From contig PHBO01000013.1 in NCBI GenBank assembly GCA_002840645.1, positions 1 to 55,338 of the forward strand: a stretch of DNA of 55,338 bases, given 5' to 3'. Position 1 is the first letter of the stretch. The number at the start of each line of letters is the position of its first letter. The notes beneath the pieces were generated by a model. The model ran no database searches. It was given only the letters and a program-made list of their open reading frames with translations, and had not been told where the DNA came from. Shown here in pieces: positions 16,865 through 26,417 of the stretch. Position numbers and translations under genes: made by a program. Source of the stretch: Candidatus Cloacimonetes bacterium HGW-Cloacimonetes-3 (GTDB lineage: Bacteria; Cloacimonadota; Cloacimonadia; Cloacimonadales; Cloacimonadaceae).

Positions 16865-18106
16865 ATGTCCGAGAATTTGAAATACGGTAGCATCAGCTCC
16901 CGGGAATCGATCGAACTGGAAGAAAAATATGGAGCACATAACTATCACCCGCTGCCGGTTGTGCTGGCGAAAGGTGAAGGCGTGTTCTTATGGGATCCGG
17001 AAGGAAACCGATATTATGACTTCCTGTCCGCATATTCCGCTGTGAACCAGGGGCATTGCCATCCGAAGATTATCCAGGCGTTGATAGATCAGGCAAAAGA
17101 GCTTACCCTCACGTCGCGTGCATTCTTCAATAACAAGCTTGGCGAATACGAGAAATACATCACTGAGTTCTTTGGTTACGATATGGTTCTGGCAATGAAT
17201 AGCGGTGCAGAAGCAGTGGAAACAGCCATGAAGCTTGCCCGTAAGTGGGCATATAACGTTAAAGGTGTAGAACCGGATCGAGCCATTCTCATCTTTGCCG
17301 AGAATAACTTCCACGGGCGTACAATATCAATAGTCTCAGCTTCTTCCGATCCGGATTGTTACGAGGGCTTTGGTCCCTTTACCCCTGGGATAGTTAGAGT
17401 AGCATACGACGATTCTGATGCGCTGAAAGTGTATTTGGAGAAGCATGGCAAGAACGTGGCGGCATTCATTGTGGAACCGATACAGGGTGAAGCAGGTGTA
17501 TTTGTGCCGCATGATGGCTATTTAAAAGATTGTTTTAACCTCTGTAAGGAGCATAATGTACTCTTTGTAGCGGACGAAATCCAGACCGGTTTAGCCCGAA
17601 CAGGCAAGCTGCTTGCATGCGATTACGAAAATGTACGTCCCGATATGTTGATCCTTGGCAAGGCTCTTACCGGCGGTGTGTTACCCGCTTCTGCAGTGCT
17701 TGCCGATAGAGACATTATGTTACAGATTAAGCCGGGACAACATGGCAGCACCTATGGCGGATTCCCGCTTGCTTGCGCCGTGGCAAAGGCAGCACTCGAA
17801 GTGATAAAAGAAGAAAAGCTTGCAGAGCATGCTTTCGAGCTTGGCAAGAAATTCCGTGCAGCCCTGCGTGCAATTAAACACCCGATGCTAAAAGTAGTGC
17901 GCGGAAAAGGCTTGTTGAATGCTATAATAGTGGAACCCAAAGACGGAAATGAAGCTTGGGACGTCTGTTTAAAGCTGAAAGAAAACGGTATCCTGTGCAA
18001 GCCCACTCACAGACACATCATTCGTTTAGCTCCGCCCTTGGTTATCACTGAAGCGCAGCTTATGGAATGTGTGCAGATAATTACTGATGTTCTAAATGAA
18101 ATGTAA
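16865..18106 (+). CDS. rocD: Ornithine--oxo-acid aminotransferase
   Basis: This class-III PLP enzyme converts ornithine and 2-oxoglutarate to glutamate semialdehyde and glutamate. The 413-residue protein starts with [21 protein letters not shown], a hallmark of ornithine aminotransferases. It carries [18 protein letters not shown] (about residues 117-134), [27 protein letters not shown], the cofactor aspartate in [15 protein letters not shown], and the PLP lysine in [16 protein letters not shown] (lysine about 263). [14 protein letters not shown] closes the active site. It fits amino-acid fermentation, as does hutU in the same window. A strong terminator follows. Confidence 0.93.
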   Translation: MSENLKYGSISSRESIELEEKYGAHNYHPLPVVLAKGEGVFLWDPEGNRYYDFLSAYSAVNQGHCHPKIIQALIDQAKELTLTSRAFFNNKLGEYEKYITEFFGYDMVLAMNSGAEAVETAMKLARKWAYNVKGVEPDRAILIFAENNFHGRTISIVSASSDPDCYEGFGPFTPGIVRVAYDDSDALKVYLEKHGKNVAAFIVEPIQGEAGVFVPHDGYLKDCFNLCKEHNVLFVADEIQTGLARTGKLLACDYENVRPDMLILGKALTGGVLPASAVLADRDIMLQIKPGQHGSTYGGFPLACAVAKAALEVIKEEKLAEHAFELGKKFRAALRAIKHPMLKVVRGKGLLNAIIVEPKDGNEAWDVCLKLKENGILCKPTHRHIIRLAPPLVITEAQLMECVQIITDVLNEM

Positions 18107-18134
18107 GTGATGCTTGCATAAATATTACAGTTAT

Positions 18135-18160
18135 GGGGTGGTGAATCCACCCCTATTTTT
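18135..18160 (+). terminator. Rho-independent terminator after rocD
   Basis: GGGGTGG (18135-18141) and CCACCCC (18147-18153) form a perfect 7-bp GC-rich stem with a five-base loop, followed by TATTTTTT. It is the clearest terminator in the window. The era ribosome site begins about ten bases later, so era either has a promoter overlapping this region or is reached by readthrough. Confidence 0.85.
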
Positions 18161-18175
18161 TACAGGAGATATATA

Positions 18176-19063
18176 ATGATCATACCAGCAGATTTTAAAA
18201 GCGGCTTCGTTGCCATAATCGGCAAACCCAATACAGGTAAATCCACACTGATGAATCTCATTTTGGGTGAGAAGATATCCATCACCTCAGCCAAGCCACA
18301 GACTACCCGCTATGCTATCAAGGGTATCTGGAATACTCCTAACCATCAGATTGTGTTTGTGGATACTCCCGGCTATCTTAAACCGCGGTATGAGATGCAG
18401 GAAAAGATGATGCGGATATGGAATGACGCCTTTAAGGATGTGGATCTGATAATCTTTCTGGCGCAGATATCAGGCTTTCCGAGTGAGTTTGATACAGAAG
18501 TTCTGCAACGCTTAAAATATCTTAAGAATCCACAACTGGCTGTGTTTAACAAATTGGACTTATGCCCTGATGCTAACCTGGAAGTTTTGCAAAGTCATTT
18601 GCCTGATTCCATTACGGAAAGCATCATGATATCAGCAAGAAGCGGCGAGAATGTTCCTGAGCTAATTGAAGCTATAAAGCGATTTACTCCATACCATGAA
18701 CCTTATTATGAAGAAGACCAACTCTCAGATTTGCCCATGCGCTTCTTTGCCAAAGAGACAATCAGAGAGGCAATCTTCCACCAGTTTGAGCAGGAAATAC
18801 CCTATGCTACAGCTGTCATTATTGAAAGATATACAGAAGCTCCGGACAAAGTGGTAATAGATGCTGTTATCTGGCTGGAAAGACAAAGCCAGAAACCAAT
18901 AATCATCGGTAAGAACGGTGAGAACCTGAAACGGATACGTGAGTATGCTGAAAGAGACTTATCCAGATTTATTCAGATGGAAGTTCAAATACATCTATGG
19001 GTAAAAATAAACCCAAACTGGAGAAAGAAAAGCAACGCATTGAAGGAATTGGGCTTTGGATAA
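18176..19063 (+). CDS. era: GTPase Era
   Basis: Era binds the 3' end of 16S rRNA and assists 30S assembly. G motifs are in order: G1 GKPNTGKST (about residues 17-25), G2 TTRYAIKG, G3 DTPGYLKPR (about 64), G4 FNKLDL (about 123) and G5 SARSG (about 153). A C-terminal KH domain contains IIGKNGENLKRIREYAERDL (about 241-260) and the conserved ending LWVKINPNWRKK. The length of 295 residues is normal. It has AGGAG upstream and is convergent with sprA. Confidence 0.95.
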   Translation: MIIPADFKSGFVAIIGKPNTGKSTLMNLILGEKISITSAKPQTTRYAIKGIWNTPNHQIVFVDTPGYLKPRYEMQEKMMRIWNDAFKDVDLIIFLAQISGFPSEFDTEVLQRLKYLKNPQLAVFNKLDLCPDANLEVLQSHLPDSITESIMISARSGENVPELIEAIKRFTPYHEPYYEEDQLSDLPMRFFAKETIREAIFHQFEQEIPYATAVIIERYTEAPDKVVIDAVIWLERQSQKPIIIGKNGENLKRIREYAERDLSRFIQMEVQIHLWVKINPNWRKKSNALKELGFG

Positions 19064-19074
19064 ACTATTTGAAA

Positions 19075-19114
19075 ATGGAGAATTAAGCAAGTGACTGCAT
19101 TCTCAATTCTCCAT
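19075..19114. repeat. Inverted repeat between era and sprA (GAGAATT word)
   Basis: ATGGAGAATT (19075-19084) and AATTCTCCAT (19105-19114) form a perfect 10-bp stem with a 20-base loop in the short gap between convergent genes. No T run follows on either strand, although the region is AT-rich. The same GAGAATT/AATTCTC word recurs in the element at 35081-35156. Confidence 0.6.
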
Positions 19115-19128
19115 ATTCAATTTATCAA

Positions 19129-22100
19129 TTATAGATTCACTTCCACCCATATACCAAGGCTAAACATCCTGGTGGCGTCATCACGTTTCTTATCGGTAGT
19201 TATCTCATAACTGCTTGTTAATCCACCCCGGATGTTCTGGTCAAACTGGTACGTAGCTCCCGGAGTAAATGCAAGCCGTGTGGTGCTGCGATCAACCTGA
19301 GAGGTTTCTCTTCCCTGGGTTTCATCAAAGCTTTTATCGTATGCTATGGCAAGGCTGGAGCTTAGTTCATTATTAATGTGGATTTTTCGCTTGGTGAAAG
19401 GTATGGTGAAACCTCTTCCTGATCTGAAACTATACGAGATATTGCCGTTCATGGTTTTACTATTGCTTGTCTTTATTATCTGATAGCTATCCATATCTGT
19501 AATATTCTCGGTGCGAGTCATTGAGAAGCTAAGATTAGTGTTTATTGCCCGGATAATGCTTCCACTAAAACCAATCACGGGGTTAAATGCCACTGTGTTT
19601 GTTTCCTGTTTTGGCTTCACCCAATCTACATCACCGTTTTTCCTTACTGTGTTCTGGAATCCGGTATTAATTCTCGTTCCCGAAATATACTTTTGCATTC
19701 CAAACCAAGATTCAAAATTCATTAATGTGAGCGTCACATCCGGAAATGTGTATCCGATGGACTGGCTACTGGCACTTGCAAAACGTTTATTCGTAGTGTA
19801 AGAGTAGTTTAAAACACTGTCAATATTGCGTGAAATGGTTAAACCAGAACCGAATGTAATGGTATTGTCATCTGTAGTGGCATCCAAAAAGTCAGTGGGA
19901 ACACTGTGTGGTAAGCCAATCTGGAATGCAAATGGGAGAGACTCAGTTTTACGGGTATAATTCATAACATAGCCATTTTGGTATGAGGTGGTTATGTTTT
20001 TAAGTCGTGCAAGAGTGCTAACAACACCATATGTAAGCCCAAAACCGGCTGACTTTGGTTTTGATACAGTTTTAGGTATGTCGGGTTGAGTATCGGTTAC
20101 CTTAGTTTCTTCTCCAAGATCAGAGTCATCCATTTCTTTCTTTTCTTCGCTTTCGCCCTCAGTGCTCATATAGGTGTTTTCAACATTAGCTGCTGATTTG
20201 TTCTTTTCATCTAAGTATTGCTGTTTTTCTGCAAATGCCTTCATCTCTTCTTCAGAGATGTTGTTATCCTTCATGATTTGCTCTTGCTCGGCTAACAGCT
20301 TTTCCTGGGCTTTTAATTCCTCATCGCTAAACTTGTAACCGCTGTTTTTCTTTTCCTCATCAATTCTGCGTTGGTCTTCCAGCTTCTTAAGCTCTTCAAA
20401 AGTGTCAGGAAGCACAGGATTAGCTGAGGTAGAATTGCCATCTTTAGGTTTAACCTCGGTTTCTTCTGTTGGGCGTGGTCTGCGACTTTTTAATTTTTGT
20501 GCCCACGCACTCAGAAGGGAAGAGTTTTGAAGAGATGCGCTAACCCTTATTCCTCGGTTTGTGTTCCCATCACTTTGGAATACTTCGACCTGCCCATTTG
20601 GTCCGTTTTCATAGTATTTACGTTGAGTATCAGAAAATCTGGCAGTAACCGAGGCGTTTACAGTAAATATCTGTGGTAGATAATTCGGAGTGAAGTTTAA
20701 GCCCAAGTCTTGAACAAACTCGTTCATCTTCCCAATATTTACGTTATTCACATATTTCTTCTGAAGAAAATCTCGTTTGGTGTTATAACGTGCAGTAGCG
20801 GTCAAATCACTAAGTACAGCCCAGCTTACATTATTATCTGTCGTCAGCAACCTTGATGCGAGTGTCTGTGCTCTTGGATACCAAGTTGACAATGTATCTC
20901 TCTTTTCCCAGTTCCACCCTTTTGGTTGCGTGTTATTATAGGTAAAGCTGTTGTTCCATGTATTGGGCAAGTAACCAAGCCGATAATTTTTATATATAGC
21001 AAGGCTGGTGGCATTGGAAGGTAAGCTCAAGTTATAATTGAGGGTACCACGATAGCTTAGGGTCGTATCCACTGTCGTGGGTGCATAACGAAGGGAATTC
21101 TCGTATCTTGCACTAATAGAGGTGCGGTAAAGAGTGTAGAGAAGGATTTTGTTTTTTGGGGCAGTTCTTTGGCTTAAGCCAAAATCTGCACTGTACATCA
21201 AGCTCTCATTCTTCTCACGTTCCCTTTCCTGATCGTTATCTATGTTCTTTCTTAGAAGATCCGAATTGGCACGATAACGGGGGATACCAAGAGTGTAATT
21301 TCTTGATAGAGAAAGAGGCATGTCAAGATTCCAGGAAGTGGGTAGGAATTTACTTAGGAAGACTTTATTGGTTATGTTAAATGATTGCGTTCGCGTATAT
21401 GTGTTTTGCCTTCCTCGCTGTATCACCGGGTTAAAATTCTCGCTTTTATCTTCGTAATCTATGTTTAAAGTAGCCAAATCTGCAAGAGAGGTGTTCAGAC
21501 TTATTCTACTTGCTACCCCTAAATCCTGATATGGATCAACCACTCTCATGTCGTTAAAATATACGGTACCTGTATAGGGCACATAATTGTGATCATGTGG
21601 GTTATAAACCCCAAGATAGATGTCCCTGATGTTGGTCAAGGTAGGCCTTCCTTTGTAATAATATACCTTATTATCAGCTACTAAGGAATCAGCAAGAGCA
21701 TCAGGGTTTTGCAGCTTCAGTGCAATCATATCTTGAAGCAAGTAGTCTATCTCTATCCAATTATTTACGCTCATTGTGCTATTATATGGACGCACTGGAA
21801 CACGGTGGCGTACCTGGTAGTAGTTTAGCGAGTCTGCACCTATCCTGAAAATTATATCCAAAGAATCGGGATTAGTATTTGCAGGATTACTGTCACCTTC
21901 AGGGTAAACCCAGAATCTAAGACTATTGTAGGATAGCAGGTTATAGGGATCAAACATGCGTTGGCGGAGTAAACACTGCTGACCCTTGTTCAGCCTGGTA
22001 AGACTTAAGCTTAGTGACGATTCTGATGTTTCTCTATCATCTTCGATACTAACTGTCCCAAGCGGAGATCTATAATGACTACGATTCTTTTGATTATTAA

Positions 22101-25100
22101 CAATTCCCGAGAGGTAGGTGGTACCCTGAGAGTTCAGCACAGATTCGCTTAAAATGCGGTTCTGGAAGTTGCGAATGTAAAAATCCTGCCATTTGTTACC
22201 GATAAGGGAGAGATCAGCAATTAGGACTCTTGCATCTTGATCTGTTTCAACCCAAATGCGTGCGTATGATATCTTTTTTAAACTCGGTTTCACGTTAGTA
22301 CCTGAAGCACTTACTACATTGTAGAAAGCAGGGTCTGTAACAGGTATTCGGTATAGTCTCCAACCGAAATTGTTTGTGTTTTCTATCAAACTGGAGGTGG
22401 AATCACTAATAGAAAAAGAGTAACTGAAATATCGCTCAAGAGTGTTTACTACTCCATTGCCATCCAAGTCCTCAGTATCAAGAATGCGATTACCTTCTGT
22501 TCCATTAATTCTGGGGTAATCATCATATTGGTCTATATTGCTATCAGCAAGATCATTAGGATCAGCACCCGGCTGTCCATGTTCTATTCCATCCAAGCCG
22601 ATATCTTCATCAAGGGTAAGAACTCCATCCCTGTTTTTATCCTCACTGTTAAGCACATTGTATCCCCCAAACTCTGTGTAAAAGTCTTCTGAGATGTCGC
22701 CAAAGTCTATATGAAGATTTACATTCGCAGAAGGATTTTCAAGCTTAAGTAACACTTCTATATATTTCTTTTGTGAGAAGTCCAGTTGGTTTCCCAAGTA
22801 TTTCATAACTCCTGCCCAGCTATGGGTAGAAGCCCCAGGCATATTGAGGTTATTGCGGAAAGCCTTCAAAGCCAGAACTGTAACTGTTTCTGTTCTTTCT
22901 TTATCTGTTAGGGTTTGAGCATCTTCAATCATCTCTCTGCGGACATTTTTGGGATTATACCAGTTTATTCTCCCTTTAGATAGAGGAGTTCCGTAAGGTT
23001 TGCTTGCCTTAGACCATGAGGAAAAAGTTACTCCCAGAGGGTAGGAATCTATGATAGATTCCATATCATCCACATAGGATTCTTTCTTTTTATCCTTTGG
23101 GTCTCCATAAATGTTTGGTAAAGTGAATGCAACTTCTCCGGATAAACTTACCAGTGATTGGGCTGTAGTATGTACAAGGGGTAGAGCGTTAATCCATTTA
23201 GTCATAAATGCGGGTTTGAATGTTAAAGAACCATCCACATTACCCATCCACATTTCGATATTCTCATTCCCGATTCTGGGACGCTTATCTGACACATTCT
23301 CACTACGATAAACCATTGTCCCGCCAAGCTTGGCATAATCTGTAACTTGCCAATCTGCTCTGATACCTGCGAGTGTTTTTCTCGCCACCTCGAAAGCGCT
23401 GCGGAATTCAAAATCTATCTCAATTCTGGAATCAGGATCTTTACCTGCGGGAGTTAAAAAGGTGATCCTACCGAAGTCATAATCAACAATATAGTCAATA
23501 CTCTCCCGCTGTTCATTTCCGTTAACGCGTACTTTCACACTCCCCTTAAGTATACCTCCTTGGGCGAGTTCAATTGCATCGCGACCGATCTTTCCCTTAA
23601 TACCTATGTAAAAGCTAATATCCTGATAGTTAATGCTCTCGTTTTCTTCCTGATAAACAATTCCATCTCCAAGGGGCTTAAAAGGCTCAATAAAAGGCAT
23701 TATCACTAAGCCGCTGGAGAGATTGACGGTAGTATCGTCACCGTTAATCAGACCGTCTCTATTACTATCCATGCGTAAATAGTCTGTATAGGTAATAAAA
23801 CCAGGCGTAGAGATGCTATCAGGCAAGTTAAAATTACGGGTTCGGTCAACGTTTTCAGTGTATATCTGGAGGCTAAATCCCTCATTCTTGATATTAGTCT
23901 TGTACATGTTATACACGTTACGCATTTGGTAATGCCATACGTTGCTCGGATCATTTGGCGCATATTCCTGATTTCTTCGCCGGATAACGTAGGCGTGGAT
24001 ACGACCATCATTTAGGTCTTCTGGTTTTACATATGGCACCTCTGTACCATCTCTTCTGGTGTATTTTACAGCTAAGGTAGCAAGCCTGTCAATGCTCCTT
24101 AGAATGTTTATCGTACCAGAAGAGTAATCCGTAACAAAATCTGTTCCTTCAATTAGTTCATCATAGAAAGGCTCATAAGAGTCGGTTGGACTGAAGTAAA
24201 TTCTATCACCTGGAGCAGAGGCAATATTATTGGTTGAATTTGCATCATCGTAAAACAAACGTACTGTGCCATTTGCCGGTAAAGAATCCGGCGCAGCTAT
24301 TAACCATGCCCCGCTGGCATCAGTGATGATAGCGTTATTTTTCCACCCATCTGGAATACCGGCATCTCCCTGAGCATAGATTTGGTATAATCTATATGGA
24401 TTAGTAAGATAATACATATTACGCGCTGAGTAATCTCTGCTTCGCACGTTTGTAGAATCTGCCTGACTTTGCCCGATATAGCTCTGAGTGTTCTTTTGGC
24501 TTTCTTCTTTGCTTGCGATCACGCTTAAATCCAAGTTTTTATACTTGAACTTGGATGAGATGCCAAACAAACCTTGAGAGCTGGTAGAATAGCTTACATA
24601 ACGCGAACCAGATAAGGAGAGGCTGATGTTTCCACCTTCGATACTCTTTACAAACTCATCTTCATCACCGGTGTACTTAACATTTACGTTGTTGGCATCA
24701 AATATCTGCTCGTCCTGCTTCGAATTATACTTCAGATTTACAGCAATCTTTTCGCCGATTGTGCCTGTTAAGCGCAGGTTTGTTTCCTGCTCCATTTTAA
24801 GATCAAAAGTAGCACCTTGTTGCGTTTCGTAGATAGGTATTTGCTTACGTTTTGTGCTACTTCCTTGAAAGGTTAGCTTTTGCGTACCATCAAGATTAAG
24901 CCTTCCAGCCTTGCTCCCAAGTACTCTCTGAACTGCTTTGGGAATAGCTATAGCAGGGATATCCAAAACGAACTCTTTAATTAAACCGGAACTGCTTACC
25001 TGTGTCTGTGCGGAGGCTGTTTTCTGGTTGGCTAATAAAGACTTACGGAAAACTTTGTTCTGGACGCCGAGAAAGTAATTATCGAAACTGACGGACACAT

Positions 25101-25410
25101 CGTTTGTAATCTTCAAATCCCCAATGTAAAAACTAAGCCAAACCCTTTGAGCTTTAAAATCAATTCTTTCTTTATATGTAGGTGCAAAAGCGGTGATTTC
25201 ATATGGACGGGCTTTATTCACATTAAAGCCTTTGTTGAATTTGTAAACATCAATCCGATTAAAGATAATGGGGTAGTAAGAATCTATGTAAAGACGAATG
25301 GTAGGGGCATATGCAGTTCGGTTATAGGTTGGCATATTATCACCGTCGGCAACACTGTAAAGCATGGAAGTGATTATCAAGATAAGAACAAAAAGAGTTA
25401 ATCTACGCAT
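19129..25410 (-). CDS. sprA: SprA-like type IX secretion outer-membrane pore
   Basis: SprA (Sov) is the giant outer-membrane barrel through which type IX substrates pass. This 2093-residue protein has a signal peptide (LTLFVLILIITSMLYSV). It has the family block FVLDIPAIAIPKAVQRVLG and LNLDGTQKLTFQG (about residues 147-183), NVNVKYTGDEDEFVKSIEGG (about 240), and FEVARKTLAGIRADW (about 680). The rest is strand-rich to a C-terminal ASYQFDQ-like barrel region ending GIWVEVNL. Calcium-loop-like segments (DSNRDGLINGDD ~548; DKNRDGVLTLDED ~922; DLDGNGVVNTLE ~977) occur in the extracellular part. An acidic/lysine-rich coiled stretch at about 1643-1773 interrupts barrel strands and is unusual. It follows coaX by six bases. 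Other type IX genes are not in the window. Confidence 0.9.
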   Translation of the reverse strand: MRRLTLFVLILIITSMLYSVADGDNMPTYNRTAYAPTIRLYIDSYYPIIFNRIDVYKFNKGFNVNKARPYEITAFAPTYKERIDFKAQRVWLSFYIGDLKITNDVSVSFDNYFLGVQNKVFRKSLLANQKTASAQTQVSSSGLIKEFVLDIPAIAIPKAVQRVLGSKAGRLNLDGTQKLTFQGSSTKRKQIPIYETQQGATFDLKMEQETNLRLTGTIGEKIAVNLKYNSKQDEQIFDANNVNVKYTGDEDEFVKSIEGGNISLSLSGSRYVSYSTSSQGLFGISSKFKYKNLDLSVIASKEESQKNTQSYIGQSQADSTNVRSRDYSARNMYYLTNPYRLYQIYAQGDAGIPDGWKNNAIITDASGAWLIAAPDSLPANGTVRLFYDDANSTNNIASAPGDRIYFSPTDSYEPFYDELIEGTDFVTDYSSGTINILRSIDRLATLAVKYTRRDGTEVPYVKPEDLNDGRIHAYVIRRRNQEYAPNDPSNVWHYQMRNVYNMYKTNIKNEGFSLQIYTENVDRTRNFNLPDSISTPGFITYTDYLRMDSNRDGLINGDDTTVNLSSGLVIMPFIEPFKPLGDGIVYQEENESINYQDISFYIGIKGKIGRDAIELAQGGILKGSVKVRVNGNEQRESIDYIVDYDFGRITFLTPAGKDPDSRIEIDFEFRSAFEVARKTLAGIRADWQVTDYAKLGGTMVYRSENVSDKRPRIGNENIEMWMGNVDGSLTFKPAFMTKWINALPLVHTTAQSLVSLSGEVAFTLPNIYGDPKDKKKESYVDDMESIIDSYPLGVTFSSWSKASKPYGTPLSKGRINWYNPKNVRREMIEDAQTLTDKERTETVTVLALKAFRNNLNMPGASTHSWAGVMKYLGNQLDFSQKKYIEVLLKLENPSANVNLHIDFGDISEDFYTEFGGYNVLNSEDKNRDGVLTLDEDIGLDGIEHGQPGADPNDLADSNIDQYDDYPRINGTEGNRILDTEDLDGNGVVNTLERYFSYSFSISDSTSSLIENTNNFGWRLYRIPVTDPAFYNVVSASGTNVKPSLKKISYARIWVETDQDARVLIADLSLIGNKWQDFYIRNFQNRILSESVLNSQGTTYLSGIVNNQKNRSHYRSPLGTVSIEDDRETSESSLSLSLTRLNKGQQCLLRQRMFDPYNLLSYNSLRFWVYPEGDSNPANTNPDSLDIIFRIGADSLNYYQVRHRVPVRPYNSTMSVNNWIEIDYLLQDMIALKLQNPDALADSLVADNKVYYYKGRPTLTNIRDIYLGVYNPHDHNYVPYTGTVYFNDMRVVDPYQDLGVASRISLNTSLADLATLNIDYEDKSENFNPVIQRGRQNTYTRTQSFNITNKVFLSKFLPTSWNLDMPLSLSRNYTLGIPRYRANSDLLRKNIDNDQEREREKNESLMYSADFGLSQRTAPKNKILLYTLYRTSISARYENSLRYAPTTVDTTLSYRGTLNYNLSLPSNATSLAIYKNYRLGYLPNTWNNSFTYNNTQPKGWNWEKRDTLSTWYPRAQTLASRLLTTDNNVSWAVLSDLTATARYNTKRDFLQKKYVNNVNIGKMNEFVQDLGLNFTPNYLPQIFTVNASVTARFSDTQRKYYENGPNGQVEVFQSDGNTNRGIRVSASLQNSSLLSAWAQKLKSRRPRPTEETEVKPKDGNSTSANPVLPDTFEELKKLEDQRRIDEEKKNSGYKFSDEELKAQEKLLAEQEQIMKDNNISEEEMKAFAEKQQYLDEKNKSAANVENTYMSTEGESEEKKEMDDSDLGEETKVTDTQPDIPKTVSKPKSAGFGLTYGVVSTLARLKNITTSYQNGYVMNYTRKTESLPFAFQIGLPHSVPTDFLDATTDDNTITFGSGLTISRNIDSVLNYSYTTNKRFASASSQSIGYTFPDVTLTLMNFESWFGMQKYISGTRINTGFQNTVRKNGDVDWVKPKQETNTVAFNPVIGFSGSIIRAINTNLSFSMTRTENITDMDSYQIIKTSNSKTMNGNISYSFRSGRGFTIPFTKRKIHINNELSSSLAIAYDKSFDETQGRETSQVDRSTTRLAFTPGATYQFDQNIRGGLTSSYEITTDKKRDDATRMFSLGIWVEVNL

Positions 25411-25416
25411 ACAACC

Positions 25417-26220
25417 TTAGCGATTCTGTGATTGTCTCAAATGATTAAAAGCCATATAGAAACCGTCGAGGGTAAGGCTCTTGTCGATGATATCTATAGA
25501 AGCAATCAGCGGATGCACCAAAGTGGCAAGCCCACCGCATAGAATAGTTTGTATCGGGGAATAATCGAAGTATTGTAGCTTTAGTCTGTTTATGAAAGCC
25601 TCCAGCATAAGAGCATGTCCGTGAATTACTCCGGAAAGAACTGCATCGTGTGTATTTCTGCCCAGAAGTGCTGGAGGGAGTATCAACTCCAGTTCATATA
25701 GCTGAGCAGCTTTATCCCACAAGCCGGAAGCTCCTGTTTTTATCCCCGGAGCAATAATAGCTCCCTCGAATATCCCTTTGGAACTTACCACTTGAATAGT
25801 TGTGGCAGTACCAAGATCAATCACGATGGAGTTGTGTTCATACTTCTTCCAAACGGCATAAGCGTTAGCAACCAAATCTGCGCCAACCGTTCCGGGATTA
25901 GTGGATTTATAAGTAAGCCCAAGGGGGCTTAGTCCGTTGATTTCATATATAACAGCTTTTGCATATTTTGTAATAAGGTGTTTCCAAATTCTGGCTAACT
26001 CCGGAACAACACTTCCCAAAGCTACATAAGGGATATCCTTTAGGTTGATATCTTTCAATAAACCTGATAATAGACTGTAGTATTCATCGGAAGTACGTTC
26101 TCTTTGTGATTGTAGACTGCACGTCCAAACGGCATTGCCCTGCTGGTAAATGGCACAAACAATATTTGTGTTGCCAATATCTACCACCAAGACCGGTTCG
26201 CTCACAGAATAATTATGCAT
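25417..26220 (-). CDS. coaX: Type III pantothenate kinase
   Basis: The enzyme phosphorylates pantothenate at the start of CoA synthesis and, unlike type I, is not feedback-inhibited by CoA (family knowledge). The ASKHA fold motifs are present: VLVVDIGNTNIVCAIY at the start (phosphate 1), NPGTVGADLVANAYAVW (about residues 102-118), IVIDLGTATTIQVV (phosphate 2, about 127-140) and GAIIAPGIKTGASGLWDKAAQL (about 149-170). The end contains ILCGGLA. At 267 residues it is typical. It is co-directional with sprA, six bases downstream. Confidence 0.95.
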   Translation of the reverse strand: MHNYSVSEPVLVVDIGNTNIVCAIYQQGNAVWTCSLQSQRERTSDEYYSLLSGLLKDINLKDIPYVALGSVVPELARIWKHLITKYAKAVIYEINGLSPLGLTYKSTNPGTVGADLVANAYAVWKKYEHNSIVIDLGTATTIQVVSSKGIFEGAIIAPGIKTGASGLWDKAAQLYELELILPPALLGRNTHDAVLSGVIHGHALMLEAFINRLKLQYFDYSPIQTILCGGLATLVHPLIASIDIIDKSLTLDGFYMAFNHLRQSQNR

Positions 26221-26255
26221 AATCCCTGCTCATCTTCAAATTCGGAAAAGATAAT

Positions 26256-26285
26256 AATATAGAAAGCAAAACGCCATTAAAGCAA
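26256..26285 (-). promoter_or_regulatory. Candidate promoter for coaX-sprA
   Basis: Minus-strand TTGCTT (26280-26285) and TATATT (26256-26261) are 18 bases apart, 36 bases before the coaX start codon. A consensus TTGACA also occurs at 26306-26311 but has no -10 at proper spacing. Sequence match only. Confidence 0.35.
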
Positions 26286-26320
26286 TTTCAGAAAGGTACT
26301 CAATCTGTCAATCAAATTCT

Positions 26321-26397
26321 GCTTCTTCCTTGCTTGCATCCTCTATCAAACCTCACTCAAAACTCACATGTTGAGGCATAAGAGAGATTTGATAGAG
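26321..26397. repeat. Intergenic palindrome C (CTCTATCAAA / CTCA words)
   Basis: The leader GCTTCTTCCTTGCTTG (26321-26336) is followed by outer arms CTCTATCAAA (26341-26350) and TTTGATAGAG (26388-26397). Inside them is CCTCA (26351-26355) pairing with TGAGG (26372-26376), with tandem CTCA/ACTCA units. Leader and layout match the elements at 7895, 15225 and 55147, but the words differ. It lies between the cyclase stop and the coaX promoter. It has no T run. Confidence 0.7.
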
Positions 26398-26417
26398 CTA
26401 TGTTTGCATGAACTATG

